In this document: positions 8,925 through 17,670 of the stretch, one piece after another
Numbering within the stretch: the stretch's first letter is position 1
How the letters are laid out: every line of letters begins with the position of its first letter
Assembly (NCBI RefSeq): GCF_006337065.1
Contig: NZ_CP040872.1
Span: 1,736,001 to 1,800,000, forward strand
Source: Agromyces laixinhei
Lineage (GTDB): Bacteria; Actinomycetota; Actinomycetes; Actinomycetales; Microbacteriaceae
Length of the DNA: 64,000 nucleotides
Reading direction: 5' to 3'
Program-made: the position numbers and the translations under genes
Notes under the pieces: generated by a model
Database searches by the model: none
Told to the model about the DNA's origin: nothing
The model's input: the letters and a program-made list of their open reading frames with translations, nothing else

Positions 8925-10236
8925 CGAGTACCGCCACGCCCGAACGCGCCGACGCTCCACCGCGCGTGCCCTCGCAGGCTGCCATCGCGCTGCGGGGTCT
9001 CTGGCGCGCCGTCGCGGGCGGAGTGCGCAACGCACTCCGGCTCTCTGGCCAAGCGCTGGGGCGCGTCTTCGGGTTCGCGGCCCCGGTCACGAGCGTCGTC
9101 TCCGATCGGCTGGATCGTCGCCGCCGGGGCAGTGGTGGCGTTCGCGCTCAGCCGCACCTTCGGCTGGATCGAGTTCGCCTACGTCGGCGCGACCCTCGCT
9201 GCGGCGCTCATCGTCGCCGTCGCGTTCGTGTTCGGTCGCGCCAACTTCGGAGTGCACATCGAGTTGAACCCGCACCGCGTCGTCGCGGGGGAGCGGGCGC
9301 TCGGGGCGCATGGTCGTCACCAACGTCGCGGCGAGCGCCTCGATCCCCTCTCGCATGGAACTGCCCGTCGGCGGCGGCGTGGCGGAGTTCATGATTCCCG
9401 TGCTCGCCCCGGGCGCCGAGCACGACGAGCTCTTCGCCGTGCCGACGCACCGTCGTGCGGTCATCGTCGCCGGCCCGGCGATCACCGTTCGCGGCGACCA
9501 GCTCGGATTGCTCCGCCGCACCGTGCGCTGGACCGACGAGGTCGAGCTCTTCGTGCATCCCGTGACCGCCCGGCTCGCGCCGAGCGCGTCGGGCCTCGTG
9601 CGCGACCTCGAGGGCGAGGTCACCAAGACGATCACGAACGACGACATCTCCTTCCACGCGCTGCGCTCCTACGAGCCCGGCGACGCGCTGCGGAACGTGC
9701 ACTGGCGCACCTCGGCCCGCACCGGCCAGCTCATGGTGCGTCAGTTCGAGGAGACCCGGCGCTCGCAGCTCACGATCGTGCACACGACCGATCGGGCCGC
9801 CTACGCCTCCGACGACGAATTCGAGCTCGCGATCTCGATCACCGCATCGATCGGCGTGCAGGTCGTTCGAGACGGCACCAGAATGAGCATCGTGAGCGAG
9901 CGGATGCCGCTCTCCACCGCCACCCCGACGTCACTGCTCGATGACACCTCGCGCCTGGTCGAGACCTCCGGTGACCACGCGAACCTGCGCGACTTCACGC
10001 GCGACGCCACGAAGCGGCTGCCGGCGCCGAGCGTCGTCATGCTCGTCGGAGGCTCCCAAGTTCCGCTCGCCGATTTCCGCGCGGCAGAGACCGTGTTCGG
10101 ACTCGACACGCAGACCATCGGATTCCGCGCCGAGCTCGGGGCGCCGTCGCGCATCGCGAAGGTGTCGGGCCTCACGGTCGTCACGATCGGCCAGATCACC
10201 GACCTTCCCCGGGTGATGCGGCGGGTGCGGCCGTGA
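8921..10236 (+). pseudogene. DUF58 protein interrupted by two frameshifts
   Basis: Three successive frames together spell one DUF58 protein of about 440 residues. The frame from ATG 8921 is sensible up to GFAAPVTSVVS (about 9103). The sense then moves to the frame read from about 9102 (PIGWIVAAGAVVAFALSRTF, a membrane helix) and continues to ERALG near 9303. It then moves to the frame of GRMVVTNVAASAS (from about 9304) and runs to the stop at 10236. The late part carries the DUF58 core around SYEPGDALRNVHWRTSARTG. The second break sits in a GGGG run (9304-9307) where GGG would restore the frame. The first needs one base removed or two added near 9098-9104. The flanking genes are intact and the downstream start overlaps this stop, so either recent inactivation or sequencing indels fits. 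Confidence 0.8.
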
Positions 10237-12728
10237 CCGAGACCCTCGCTCCCGTTCAGCCCGCCGCGCCGGCGGCGCAGGCCGCCACCAGGGCTTTCCC
10301 ATCGCAGGTGTGGCCCGACATCGCGATCCTCTCCATCCTGTCGCTCCTCGGCGTCATCGGCTACGAGACGTCGTTCGGCGACCACAACTTCCTGATCGCG
10401 GGCGTCGGCGGCCTTGTCGTGGGCACCGCATTCGGCGTGCTCGGCTACATGCTGCGGCTCGGGATCGTCACGAACGTGCTCGCGGCGCTGCTCGGCTACT
10501 TCCTCTTCGGCAGTGTGCTCACGATGCCCGCCCAGTCGCTGCTCGGCTTCGTGCCGAGCCTCGAGACGCTCGCCGGGCTCGCGCTCGGCGCCGTGTGGGG
10601 CTGGGCCGACATCGTGACGCTGCAGACGCCCGTCGAGGCCCCGTACTACATCCCGGTCGTGCCGTACTTCGCGACGTGGCTGGTCGCACTCGTCGGCACG
10701 ATGCTCGCAAGCCGGTGGCTCGCGGTCAGGCGCTCGCCGGCCCGCGCGAGCGTGCTGCTCATCGGCCCGGCGCTGCTCTTCCTCTCCGGCATCCTGCTCG
10801 GCACCGACGAGACCTACTTCGCCGGCGTGCGCGGCGTCGCGTTCGCCGTGATCGCCCTCATCTGGCTCGGATGGCGCCGGAGCGCAGCTCCCTCGGCCAG
10901 CGATTCGGGCGCGAGGCGGCTGCGCCGCCGCAAGCTCACCGGAACGGGCATGCTCGTCATCGGTGCCGTGCTCGTCGGCGCCCTCGCGGGCACGGCGCTC
11001 GCCCCGACCCAGCCCGACCGTTTCGTGCTCCGTGAAGAGATCACGCCGCCGTTCGACCCGCTCGCCTTCCCGAGCCCGCTCGCCGGGTTCCGTTCGTACA
11101 CGAAAGACCTTGCGGACACCCCGATCTTCACGGCGACCGGGCTCGAACCGGGCGACGTCATCCGGCTCGCGAGCATGGATTCGTACGACGGCCGGCTCTG
11201 GAACGTCGCCGGTCCCGACGAGATGACCTCGTCGGACGGCGGGTTCTCGCTCGTCGGCGAGACGCTCAAGCTGCCCTCGCTCATGCGGGCCGGCGGCGAG
11301 CGTACGGCCGAGATCGAGATCTCGGGCTACGACGACGTGTGGCTGCCGGGGGTCGGGTACCCGACACGGCTCACGTTCGAGAACTCGGCGAGCGCCGACA
11401 ACGCGGGTGACCTGCGGTACAACTCCGCGACGGGCACTGCCGTGCTCACGAGCGGTGCGTCCGAGGGATACCGCTACTCGATCGACTCGACCCTGCAGAA
11501 GGGCGTCGACGACGACGACCTCATCGAAACGCCGACGGCGCAGGTCGACCTCGCGCCGGTCGAGAACACCCCTGACGTCGTCGTCGCCAAGGCGCAGGAG
11601 TTCGCCGGCACCGCCGAGACGCCGATCGAGCAGTTGCGCGCGATCGAGACGGCCCTGAAGACTCAGGGCTTCCTGAGCCACGGGCTCGCCTCCGACGCGG
11701 TGCCCTCGCGCGCCGGACACGGCGCCGACCGCATGATCGAGCTCTTCACACGGAGCCAGATGATCGGCGATGAAGAGCAATATGCCTCGGCGATGGCATT
11801 GATGGCGCGCCATCTGGGCTACCCCTCGCGTGTGGTGATGGGGTTCGCGCCGGAGATCGGCGACGACGACGACTCGGTCGAGGTCGTCGGAGACGACGTC
11901 ACCGCCTGGGTCGAGGTCGCCTTCGACGGTGTGGGTTGGGTTCCGTTCCACCCGACCCCCGACGAGACCGACATCCCGCAGGACCAGACCCCGAAGCCGA
12001 AGACCGAGCCGCAGCCGCAGGTGCGCCAGCCTCCGCGCAGCGACAACGAGGATGAGGACCTGCTCACCGCCGTCGAGATCGACGACAGCGACGACGAGAA
12101 GAAGGAACAGCCGTTCGTCATCCCGCTCTGGGCATGGATCACGGCCGGAGTGGTCGGGATTCCGCTGCTGCTGTTCTTCGGCGCAATGCTCGTGTTCGCT
12201 CTGCTGAAGGCCCGGCGTCGCAGCCGGCGACGGAACCGCGGATCCGGTGACCGCCGGGTCGCCGGAGCATGGGACGAGATGACCGACGAATTCGCCGAGC
12301 TCGGCTTCGACGTGCCCCGCATCGGCAGCCGCCGTCAGGTGGCAGCGGCGATCGAGCAGCAGTTGCACGAGCAGGGACTCGGCGACGTTCGGGCGGTGCA
12401 CAGCGACACCGGACCGGTGCGCGTCGTGCGAACCGATGCGCCCGCGAGCGGGATCCGGGTGATGCCGCTGGCCGATGCGACCGACCGCGCCGTGTTCGAC
12501 GGCCAGGAGGTCGACGAGGCCGTCGTCGAGCAGAGCTGGGCCGAGGCGCTCGAATCGGTCGGACTGGCGCGCGCGGCATCCGGTCGTCTTCGCCGTCTCT
12601 TCAGTCGATTCCGCATCCGTTCGAAGCGGGACTGGGCGAAGGTCGACATCTCGGGGGCGAAGCCCGCGAAGTCGGCGAAGTCGGCGACGCGTGTGCAACC
12701 GGGCGAGGCGGGGGCGGCGACCTCGTAG
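10233..12728 (+). CDS. TgpA-like membrane protein with degenerate transglutaminase domain
   Basis: 831 residues from GTG 10233 (GTGA overlap with the DUF58 stop). The N-terminal 270 residues hold about seven membrane helices (DUF3488-like). An extracellular part with a transglutaminase-like core follows at about 500-570, then one helix near 635 and a cytosolic tail. The core has lost its catalytic residues: where relatives have G-Y-C it reads G-D-E (Glu514 for Cys), Thr557 stands where His precedes AW, and FHPTPD replaces FDPTP. The copy at 48038 keeps Cys and His. A non-enzymatic binding or structural role is therefore likely. A poly-acidic and Pro-rich linker lies just before the last helix. 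Confidence 0.85.
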   Translation: MTETLAPVQPAAPAAQAATRAFPSQVWPDIAILSILSLLGVIGYETSFGDHNFLIAGVGGLVVGTAFGVLGYMLRLGIVTNVLAALLGYFLFGSVLTMPAQSLLGFVPSLETLAGLALGAVWGWADIVTLQTPVEAPYYIPVVPYFATWLVALVGTMLASRWLAVRRSPARASVLLIGPALLFLSGILLGTDETYFAGVRGVAFAVIALIWLGWRRSAAPSASDSGARRLRRRKLTGTGMLVIGAVLVGALAGTALAPTQPDRFVLREEITPPFDPLAFPSPLAGFRSYTKDLADTPIFTATGLEPGDVIRLASMDSYDGRLWNVAGPDEMTSSDGGFSLVGETLKLPSLMRAGGERTAEIEISGYDDVWLPGVGYPTRLTFENSASADNAGDLRYNSATGTAVLTSGASEGYRYSIDSTLQKGVDDDDLIETPTAQVDLAPVENTPDVVVAKAQEFAGTAETPIEQLRAIETALKTQGFLSHGLASDAVPSRAGHGADRMIELFTRSQMIGDEEQYASAMALMARHLGYPSRVVMGFAPEIGDDDDSVEVVGDDVTAWVEVAFDGVGWVPFHPTPDETDIPQDQTPKPKTEPQPQVRQPPRSDNEDEDLLTAVEIDDSDDEKKEQPFVIPLWAWITAGVVGIPLLLFFGAMLVFALLKARRRSRRRNRGSGDRRVAGAWDEMTDEFAELGFDVPRIGSRRQVAAAIEQQLHEQGLGDVRAVHSDTGPVRVVRTDAPASGIRVMPLADATDRAVFDGQEVDEAVVEQSWAEALESVGLARAASGRLRRLFSRFRIRSKRDWAKVDISGAKPAKSAKSATRVQPGEAGAATS

Positions 12729-12738
12729 CACTCTCGCT

Positions 12739-12744
12739 TAGAGT
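12739..12744 (+). promoter_or_regulatory. -10 element TAGAGT for a leaderless FHA gene transcript
   Basis: TAGAGT fits the actinobacterial -10 pattern TANNNT and ends 6 bases before GTG 12751, so transcription would begin at or beside the start codon. No Shine-Dalgarno of its own is needed. Confidence 0.5.
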
Positions 12745-12750
12745 GGAGCC

Positions 12751-13254
12751 GTGGAGCACGAGGGGTTCATCGTTCCGCCTCCCGGGTTGATTCCCGATAC
12801 GGTCGAGGCGCCGCCGAGGCCTGCGCCCGCCGTGGCGCCGGCCTCCTTCCCGACGTTCGCGCCGGTGAGCGCTCCGGCGCCGCCGCCCGATCCGGTCGTG
12901 CCGGCCGACGAAGCGGCCCCGCACGGGCCGTGGGTGCTCGCGCTCGACGACGGCCAGCGCTTCCAGGTCGGCGGATCGCTCGTGCTCGGCCGCGACCCGG
13001 CACCGGTGCCGGTGCGTCAGCACGCGACGCTCGTGCCGGTCGCCGACCCGGCGAAATCGGTGTCGAAGACCCATGCGATCGTCGACCTCGAGGGTGCCGA
13101 GCTCTCGATCACCGACCTGCACTCGACGAACGGCGTGCTCGTCACCGACGCGCACGGCGCCGAGCACGACCTCGACCCCGGCGAGCGCGTCGTGCTCTCA
13201 CCGGGCGACAAGGTCGAGCTCGGCACCTTCGCGGTGCGCGTCGAGCGCGCGTGA
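12751..13254 (+). CDS. Small FHA domain protein
   Basis: 167 residues from GTG 12751. An Ala/Pro-rich N-terminal 60 residues precedes an FHA domain with the expected motifs: LVLGRDP, SVSKTHAIV (Ser and His of the phosphothreonine site), LHSTNGV (Asn) and a closing PGDKVELGTFAVRV. It binds phosphothreonine peptides, plausibly those of the kinase at the start of the operon. It may have its own promoter (TAGAGT at 12739). It closes the kinase/surface cluster; amino-acid biosynthesis genes follow. Confidence 0.88.
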   Translation: MEHEGFIVPPPGLIPDTVEAPPRPAPAVAPASFPTFAPVSAPAPPPDPVVPADEAAPHGPWVLALDDGQRFQVGGSLVLGRDPAPVPVRQHATLVPVADPAKSVSKTHAIVDLEGAELSITDLHSTNGVLVTDAHGAEHDLDPGERVVLSPGDKVELGTFAVRVERA

Positions 13255-13292
13255 CCGCGGGCGACGGGGCCGGGGCGATGCCTGCGAGGTGT

Positions 13293-13298
13293 TAGCCT
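13293..13298 (+). promoter_or_regulatory. -10 element TAGCCT of the leuC leader transcript
   Basis: TAGCCT (TANNNT type) ends 6 bases before GTG 13305, the start of a leucine-rich leader peptide. Spacing fits a leaderless transcript beginning at that GTG. No convincing -35 hexamer is seen. Confidence 0.55.
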
Positions 13299-13304
13299 GA
13301 TGTG

Positions 13305-13358
13305 GTGCGCGAACGACGACCTCTGCTCCTTCGTTGCCGCGGCGGGGCTTCCTTCTGA
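13305..13358 (+). CDS. Leucine leader peptide of the leuCD attenuator
   Basis: GTG 13305 to TGA 13356-13358 encodes 17 residues, MRERRPLLLRCRGGASF, with three consecutive leucine codons (CTG CTC CTT, 13323-13331). The peptide ends inside the loop of a strong hairpin that lies between it and leuC. Leucine codon runs in short leader ORFs ahead of leucine or branched-chain genes are the classical mark of ribosome-mediated attenuation, reported for actinobacterial leu/ilv genes. The codon run ends five bases before the left hairpin arm, so a stalled ribosome would cover that arm. Confidence 0.65.
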   Translation: MRERRPLLLRCRGGASF

Positions 13359-13375
13359 GGCCTTCCCCGCCGCGG
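13337..13375 (+). terminator. Hairpin of the leuC attenuator
   Basis: A perfect 11-bp inverted repeat, CCGCGGCGGGG (13337-13347) and CCCCGCCGCGG (13365-13375), with a 17-base loop. It overlaps the end of the leader peptide and sits 43 bases before leuC. There is no T-run after it, so it may act as a non-canonical terminator or as a translational or Rho-linked control element. Confidence 0.6.
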
Positions 13376-13418
13376 AGTCTGTCGTCGGCTGACCCCTGGA
13401 CCTGAGGAAGACGAACGC

Positions 13419-14897
13419 ATGAACGCAGCACCAACGAACGCCGCGCCCACCACAGAAGATGTCGCGGCGGGCGAACACCCCCGCACCCTGGCCGAGAAGG
13501 TGTGGAACGCCCACCTGGTCAAACAGGGCGAAGACGGCACCCCCGACCTGATCTACATCGACCTGCACCTCGTGCACGAGGTCACCAGCCCGCAGGCCTT
13601 CGACGGCCTGCGCATGGCCGGTCGCCCGGTGCGCCGGCCCGACCTGACGATCGCCACAGAGGACCACAACACACCCACGCTCGACATCGACAAGCCGATC
13701 GCCGACCTCACGAGCCGCACTCAGATCGAGACGCTGCGTCGCAACGCCGCCGAGTTCGGCATCCGCCTGCACTCGCTCGGCGACAAGGAGCAGGGCATCG
13801 TGCACGTCGTCGGCCCGCAACTCGGCCTGACGCAGCCCGGCATCACGGTGGTCTGCGGCGACTCGCACACCTCGACGCACGGCGCGTTCGGTGCGATGGC
13901 GTTCGGCATCGGCACGAGCGAGGTCGAGCACGTGCTCGCCACGCAGACCCTGCCGCTGAAGCCCTTCAAGACCATGGCGATCAACGTCGAGGGCACCCTG
14001 CGACCCGGGGTCACCGCGAAAGACATCATCCTCGCGGTCATCGCGAAGATCGGCACCGGCGGCGGGCAGGGCTACGTGCTCGAATACCGTGGCAGCGCGA
14101 TCCGTGCGCTCTCGATGGACGGTCGCATGACGATCTGCAACATGTCGATCGAGGCGGGTGCGCGGGCCGGCATGGTGGCACCGGATGCCACGACGTACGC
14201 GTATCTCGAGGGTCGCGACCACGCGCCGTCGGGTGCCGAGTGGGATGCCGCCGTCGCGTATTGGCAGACGCTCGCGACCGACGAGGGTGCGCAGTTCGAC
14301 GCCGAGGTGTTCATCGACGCCGACGCGCTCGAGCCGTTCGTCACGTGGGGCACGAACCCCGGCCAGGGGGTCTCGCTCTCCGACACGGTGCCCGACCCCG
14401 CGTCGATCGACGACCAGCACGAACGCGCCGCCGCCGAGCGCGCGCTCGAGTACATGGCGCTCGAGCCCGGCACGCCGCTGAAGGAGATCGCGGTCGACGC
14501 GGTCTTCATGGGCTCGTGCACCAACAGCCGCATCGAAGACCTGCGGGCCTTCGCCTCGATCATCAAGGGCAAGCAGAAGGCCGAGGGCGTGCGCGTCATG
14601 GTCGTGCCCGGTTCGGCTCGTGTGCGGCTCGAGGCCGAAGCCGAGGGCCTCGACAAGGTCTTCACCGACTTCGGTGCCGAGTGGCGCTTCGCCGGGTGCT
14701 CGATGTGCCTCGGCATGAATCCCGATCAGCTCGCCCCCGGCGAGCGCTGCGCCTCGACCTCGAACCGCAACTTCGAGGGTCGCCAGGGCAAGGGCGGCCG
14801 CACGCACCTCGTGTCGCCGCTCGTCGCCGCCGCCACCGCCGTGCGCGGCACACTGTCGAGTCCCTGGGATCTGGAGACCGCGGGAGAGGAGCACTGA
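13419..14897 (+). CDS. leuC: 3-isopropylmalate dehydratase large subunit
   Basis: 492 residues. Aconitase-family subunit that, with LeuD, isomerises 2-isopropylmalate to 3-isopropylmalate in leucine synthesis. The [4Fe-4S] ligands are visible: Cys367 in GSCTNSR and Cys427/Cys430 in [25 protein letters not shown] and EDHNTPT are typical active-site stretches. ATG 13419 is preceded by GAGGAAG (13404-13410). The first 20 residues form a variable Ala/Thr-rich extension. leuD follows after one base, and the pair is probably controlled by the leader and hairpin upstream. Confidence 0.97.
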   Translation: MNAAPTNAAPTTEDVAAGEHPRTLAEKVWNAHLVKQGEDGTPDLIYIDLHLVHEVTSPQAFDGLRMAGRPVRRPDLTIATEDHNTPTLDIDKPIADLTSRTQIETLRRNAAEFGIRLHSLGDKEQGIVHVVGPQLGLTQPGITVVCGDSHTSTHGAFGAMAFGIGTSEVEHVLATQTLPLKPFKTMAINVEGTLRPGVTAKDIILAVIAKIGTGGGQGYVLEYRGSAIRALSMDGRMTICNMSIEAGARAGMVAPDATTYAYLEGRDHAPSGAEWDAAVAYWQTLATDEGAQFDAEVFIDADALEPFVTWGTNPGQGVSLSDTVPDPASIDDQHERAAAERALEYMALEPGTPLKEIAVDAVFMGSCTNSRIEDLRAFASIIKGKQKAEGVRVMVVPGSARVRLEAEAEGLDKVFTDFGAEWRFAGCSMCLGMNPDQLAPGERCASTSNRNFEGRQGKGGRTHLVSPLVAAATAVRGTLSSPWDLETAGEEH

Positions 14898-14898
14898 C

Positions 14899-15519
14899 AT
14901 GGAGAAGATCACGACCGTCACCGGCACCGCAGCCCCGCTGCGCCGTTCGAACGTCGACACCGACCAGATCATCCCCGCGGTGTTCCTGAAGCGCGTCACG
15001 AAGACCGGATTCGACGACGCCCTCTTCCACGCCTGGCGACAGGACCCCGAGTTCGTGCTGAACCGCCCTGAGTACCAGGGCGTCAAGGTGCTCATCGCCG
15101 GCCCCGACTTCGGCACGGGTTCGAGCCGAGAGCACGCCGTCTGGGCGCTGCGCGACTTCGGCTTCGACGTCGTCATCAGTTCACGATTCGGCGACATCTT
15201 CCGCGGCAACTCGGGCAAGCAGGGACTCGTCGCTGCCCAGGTCGCCTACGAAGACGTCGAACGGCTCTGGGCGGTCGTCGAGGCCGACCCGGGAATAGCC
15301 GTGACCGTCGATCTGGTTGAGCGAACAGTGACCGTCGGGTCACTGAACGTACCGTTCGAGATCGACGACTACACTCGGTGGAGGCTGCTCGAGGGGCTCG
15401 ACGACATCGGGCTCACCCTCAGAGATGAAGCAGCCATCGCCGAGTTCGAGTCTCATCGAGAGTCGTGGCGGCCGAAGACGCTCCCCATCCGGGAGCCGGC
15501 GGAATCAGGGAGTCTGTGA
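14899..15519 (+). CDS. leuD: 3-isopropylmalate dehydratase small subunit
   Basis: 206 residues, normal length. LeuD supplies the swivelling domain of isopropylmalate isomerase. Diagnostic stretches are [12 protein letters not shown] near the N-terminus and [17 protein letters not shown] (about residues 70-86). It begins one base after leuC, and its stop overlaps the murA start (GTGA), tying leucine synthesis to the following envelope genes. Confidence 0.97.
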   Translation: MEKITTVTGTAAPLRRSNVDTDQIIPAVFLKRVTKTGFDDALFHAWRQDPEFVLNRPEYQGVKVLIAGPDFGTGSSREHAVWALRDFGFDVVISSRFGDIFRGNSGKQGLVAAQVAYEDVERLWAVVEADPGIAVTVDLVERTVTVGSLNVPFEIDDYTRWRLLEGLDDIGLTLRDEAAIAEFESHRESWRPKTLPIREPAESGSL

Positions 15520-16886
15520 ACACACTCGGGCAGGATGCCAAGAACCACGCGACCGCAGTCGGGCTGGACGTCGACAAGATCACGATCAACGGTGGCAAGC
15601 CGCTGGTCGGGCGCATCGAGCTGAAGGGCGCGAAGAACCTCGTCACGAAGGCGATGGTCGCGGCCATCCTCGGCGATACCCCGAGCGTGCTGAAAGACGT
15701 TCCGAACATCAGCGACGTGCGCATCGTCCGCGGCCTCCTCGAGGTGCACGGCGTGAGCGTGACGGCGGGCGCCGACGAGGGCGAGCTCATCCTCGACCCT
15801 TCGGCGGTCGAGACCGCCCACATGGCCGACATCGACGCGCACGCGGGTTCCAGCCGCATCCCGATCCTGTTCTGCGGGCCCCTGCTGCACCGCCTCGGCG
15901 AGGCGTTCATCCCCGACCTCGGCGGCTGCCGCATCGGCGACCGGCCGATCGACTACCACCTCGAGGTGCTGCGCAACTTCGGCGCCATCGTCGAGAAGCT
16001 GCCGAGCGGCATCCGCATGTCGGCGCCGGGCGGCCTGCACGGCGCCAAGGTGTCGCTGCCCTACCCGAGCGTGGGGGCCACCGAGCAGGTGCTGCTCACC
16101 GCGGTGCTCGCCGACGGCATCACCGAGCTCTCGGGCGCGGCGATCGAGCCCGAGATCATGGATCTCATCAACATCCTGCAGAAGATGGGCGCGATCATCA
16201 CGGTCGACACCGACCGGGTCATCCGCATCGAGGGCGTCGAGAAGCTCGACGGCTACACGCACCGCGCGCTCTTCGATCGCAACGAGGCGGCGAGCTGGGC
16301 TGCTGCGGCCCTCGCGACCGACGGCGACATCTTCGTCGGCGGCGCACGCCAGGCCGAGATGCTCACCTTCCTCAACGTCTTCCGCAAGGTCGGCGGCGAC
16401 TTCGAGATCGAAGATGACGGCATCCGCTTCTTCCACCCCGGGGGCGAGCTCTCACCGGTCATCATCGAGACCGACGTGCATCCCGGCTTCATGACCGACT
16501 GGCAGCAACCGCTCGTCGTCGCCCTCGCGAAGGCGAAGGGCGTGTCGATCGTGCACGAGACCGTCTACGAGCAGCGTTTCGGCTTCGTCGATGCGCTGGT
16601 CGAGATGGGAGCGTCGATCGAGGTGCACAAGGAGTGCCTGGGCTCAGCGCCCTGCCGCTTCGGGCAGCGCAACTTCAAGCACTCCGCCGTCATCTCGGGG
16701 CCCACGAAGCTCACCGGCGCCGACATCGAGGTGCCCGACCTGCGCGGCGGATTCAGCCACCTCATCGCGGCGCTCACGGCAGACGGCCGCTCGACCGTGT
16801 CGAACGTCGGCATCATCGCACGAGGCTACGAGAACTTCATCACGAAGCTGGAGCTCCTCGGGGCGGACTTCGAACTCGAAGGATAA
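15516..16886 (+). CDS. murA: UDP-N-acetylglucosamine 1-carboxyvinyltransferase
   Basis: 456 residues from GTG 15516, which overlaps the leuD stop. MurA transfers enolpyruvate from PEP to UDP-GlcNAc, the first committed step of peptidoglycan synthesis. The PEP-reactive Cys is present in [14 protein letters not shown] (Cys138, the fosfomycin target position), and the substrate Lys-Asn pair in [11 protein letters not shown]. The N-terminus is about 23 residues longer than in E. coli. murA beside leuCD and gpsA/ddl is a recurring arrangement in Actinobacteria. Confidence 0.95.
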   Translation: MNTLGQDAKNHATAVGLDVDKITINGGKPLVGRIELKGAKNLVTKAMVAAILGDTPSVLKDVPNISDVRIVRGLLEVHGVSVTAGADEGELILDPSAVETAHMADIDAHAGSSRIPILFCGPLLHRLGEAFIPDLGGCRIGDRPIDYHLEVLRNFGAIVEKLPSGIRMSAPGGLHGAKVSLPYPSVGATEQVLLTAVLADGITELSGAAIEPEIMDLINILQKMGAIITVDTDRVIRIEGVEKLDGYTHRALFDRNEAASWAAAALATDGDIFVGGARQAEMLTFLNVFRKVGGDFEIEDDGIRFFHPGGELSPVIIETDVHPGFMTDWQQPLVVALAKAKGVSIVHETVYEQRFGFVDALVEMGASIEVHKECLGSAPCRFGQRNFKHSAVISGPTKLTGADIEVPDLRGGFSHLIAALTADGRSTVSNVGIIARGYENFITKLELLGADFELEG

Positions 16887-16893
16887 TAGGGGA

Positions 16894-17670
16894 GTGCCTC
16901 ACGACGACACACCCCCGAAGAGCTCGGTGAAGCCGCGTTCGGAGACCCGCCGACCGTCGTTCTTCTGGCTGCTCGCAGCCATCGCGCTCCCGCCCCTGAG
17001 CCTCGCGGTGCGCTACCGGTTCCATCACCGCGAGCGGATGCCGCAGTCGGGCGCATTCGTGCTCGCGCCGAACCACTACAGCGAGATCGATCCGCTCGTG
17101 ATCGGTGCCGCCGTGTGGAAGCTCGGCAGGGCTCCGCGGTTCCTCGCCAAGGCCTCGCTCTTCAAGAACCCGATGCTCGGCTGGCTCCTCCGAACGTCGG
17201 GGCAGATCCCGGTCGAGCGTGCGGGCAGCCAGAGCCACCGTGCGCTCCGCGCCGCGGAGGAGCTGGTCGAGAAGGGCCGCATGGTCGTCGTCTACCCCGA
17301 AGGCTCGCTCACACGCGACCCCGACCTGTGGCCGATGCGCGGCAAGACGGGTGCCATGCGCATCGCGCTCGAGCGCGACATCCCCGTCATTCCTGCGGCG
17401 CACTGGGGCACTCAAGAGCTCATGCCGCGCTACGGCAGGAAGCTCCATCCCTTCCCCCGCAAGACGATCGACGTCATCGTCGGCGAACCGCTCGACCTGA
17501 GCGCCTACCGCGGCGGCCCGCTCGACCAGCGCACGCTGCTCGCCGCGACGGGCGAGCTCATGGACGCGATCGCCGAACTGCTCTCGGAGGTGCGCGGCGA
17601 ACCGGCGCCGGCCGAACGCTGGGATCCGACGCAGCACGGTCAGAAGGAGACGGGTCGTCTTGAAGACTAG
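16894..17670 (+). CDS. 1-acyl-sn-glycerol-3-phosphate acyltransferase (PlsC family)
   Basis: 258 residues from GTG 16894 with AGGGGAG immediately upstream. The acyltransferase box NHYSEID gives the HX4D motif (His61, Asp66), and YPEGSLTRDPDL is the second conserved block. A hydrophobic segment at about residues 24-40 would hold it to the inner face of the membrane, where it would make phosphatidate. It sits between murA and gpsA, both linked to envelope or glycerolipid synthesis; the next gene's start overlaps its end. Confidence 0.9.
   Translation: MPHDDTPPKSSVKPRSETRRPSFFWLLAAIALPPLSLAVRYRFHHRERMPQSGAFVLAPNHYSEIDPLVIGAAVWKLGRAPRFLAKASLFKNPMLGWLLRTSGQIPVERAGSQSHRALRAAEELVEKGRMVVVYPEGSLTRDPDLWPMRGKTGAMRIALERDIPVIPAAHWGTQELMPRYGRKLHPFPRKTIDVIVGEPLDLSAYRGGPLDQRTLLAATGELMDAIAELLSEVRGEPAPAERWDPTQHGQKETGRLED

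Noticed and set aside
9801-12731. Minus-strand open frame of 976 codons opposite the transglutaminase-like gene
   Set aside because: Composition is Arg/Gly/Asp-rich with no domain; the plus-strand gene has clear helices and domains and is coupled to its neighbours.
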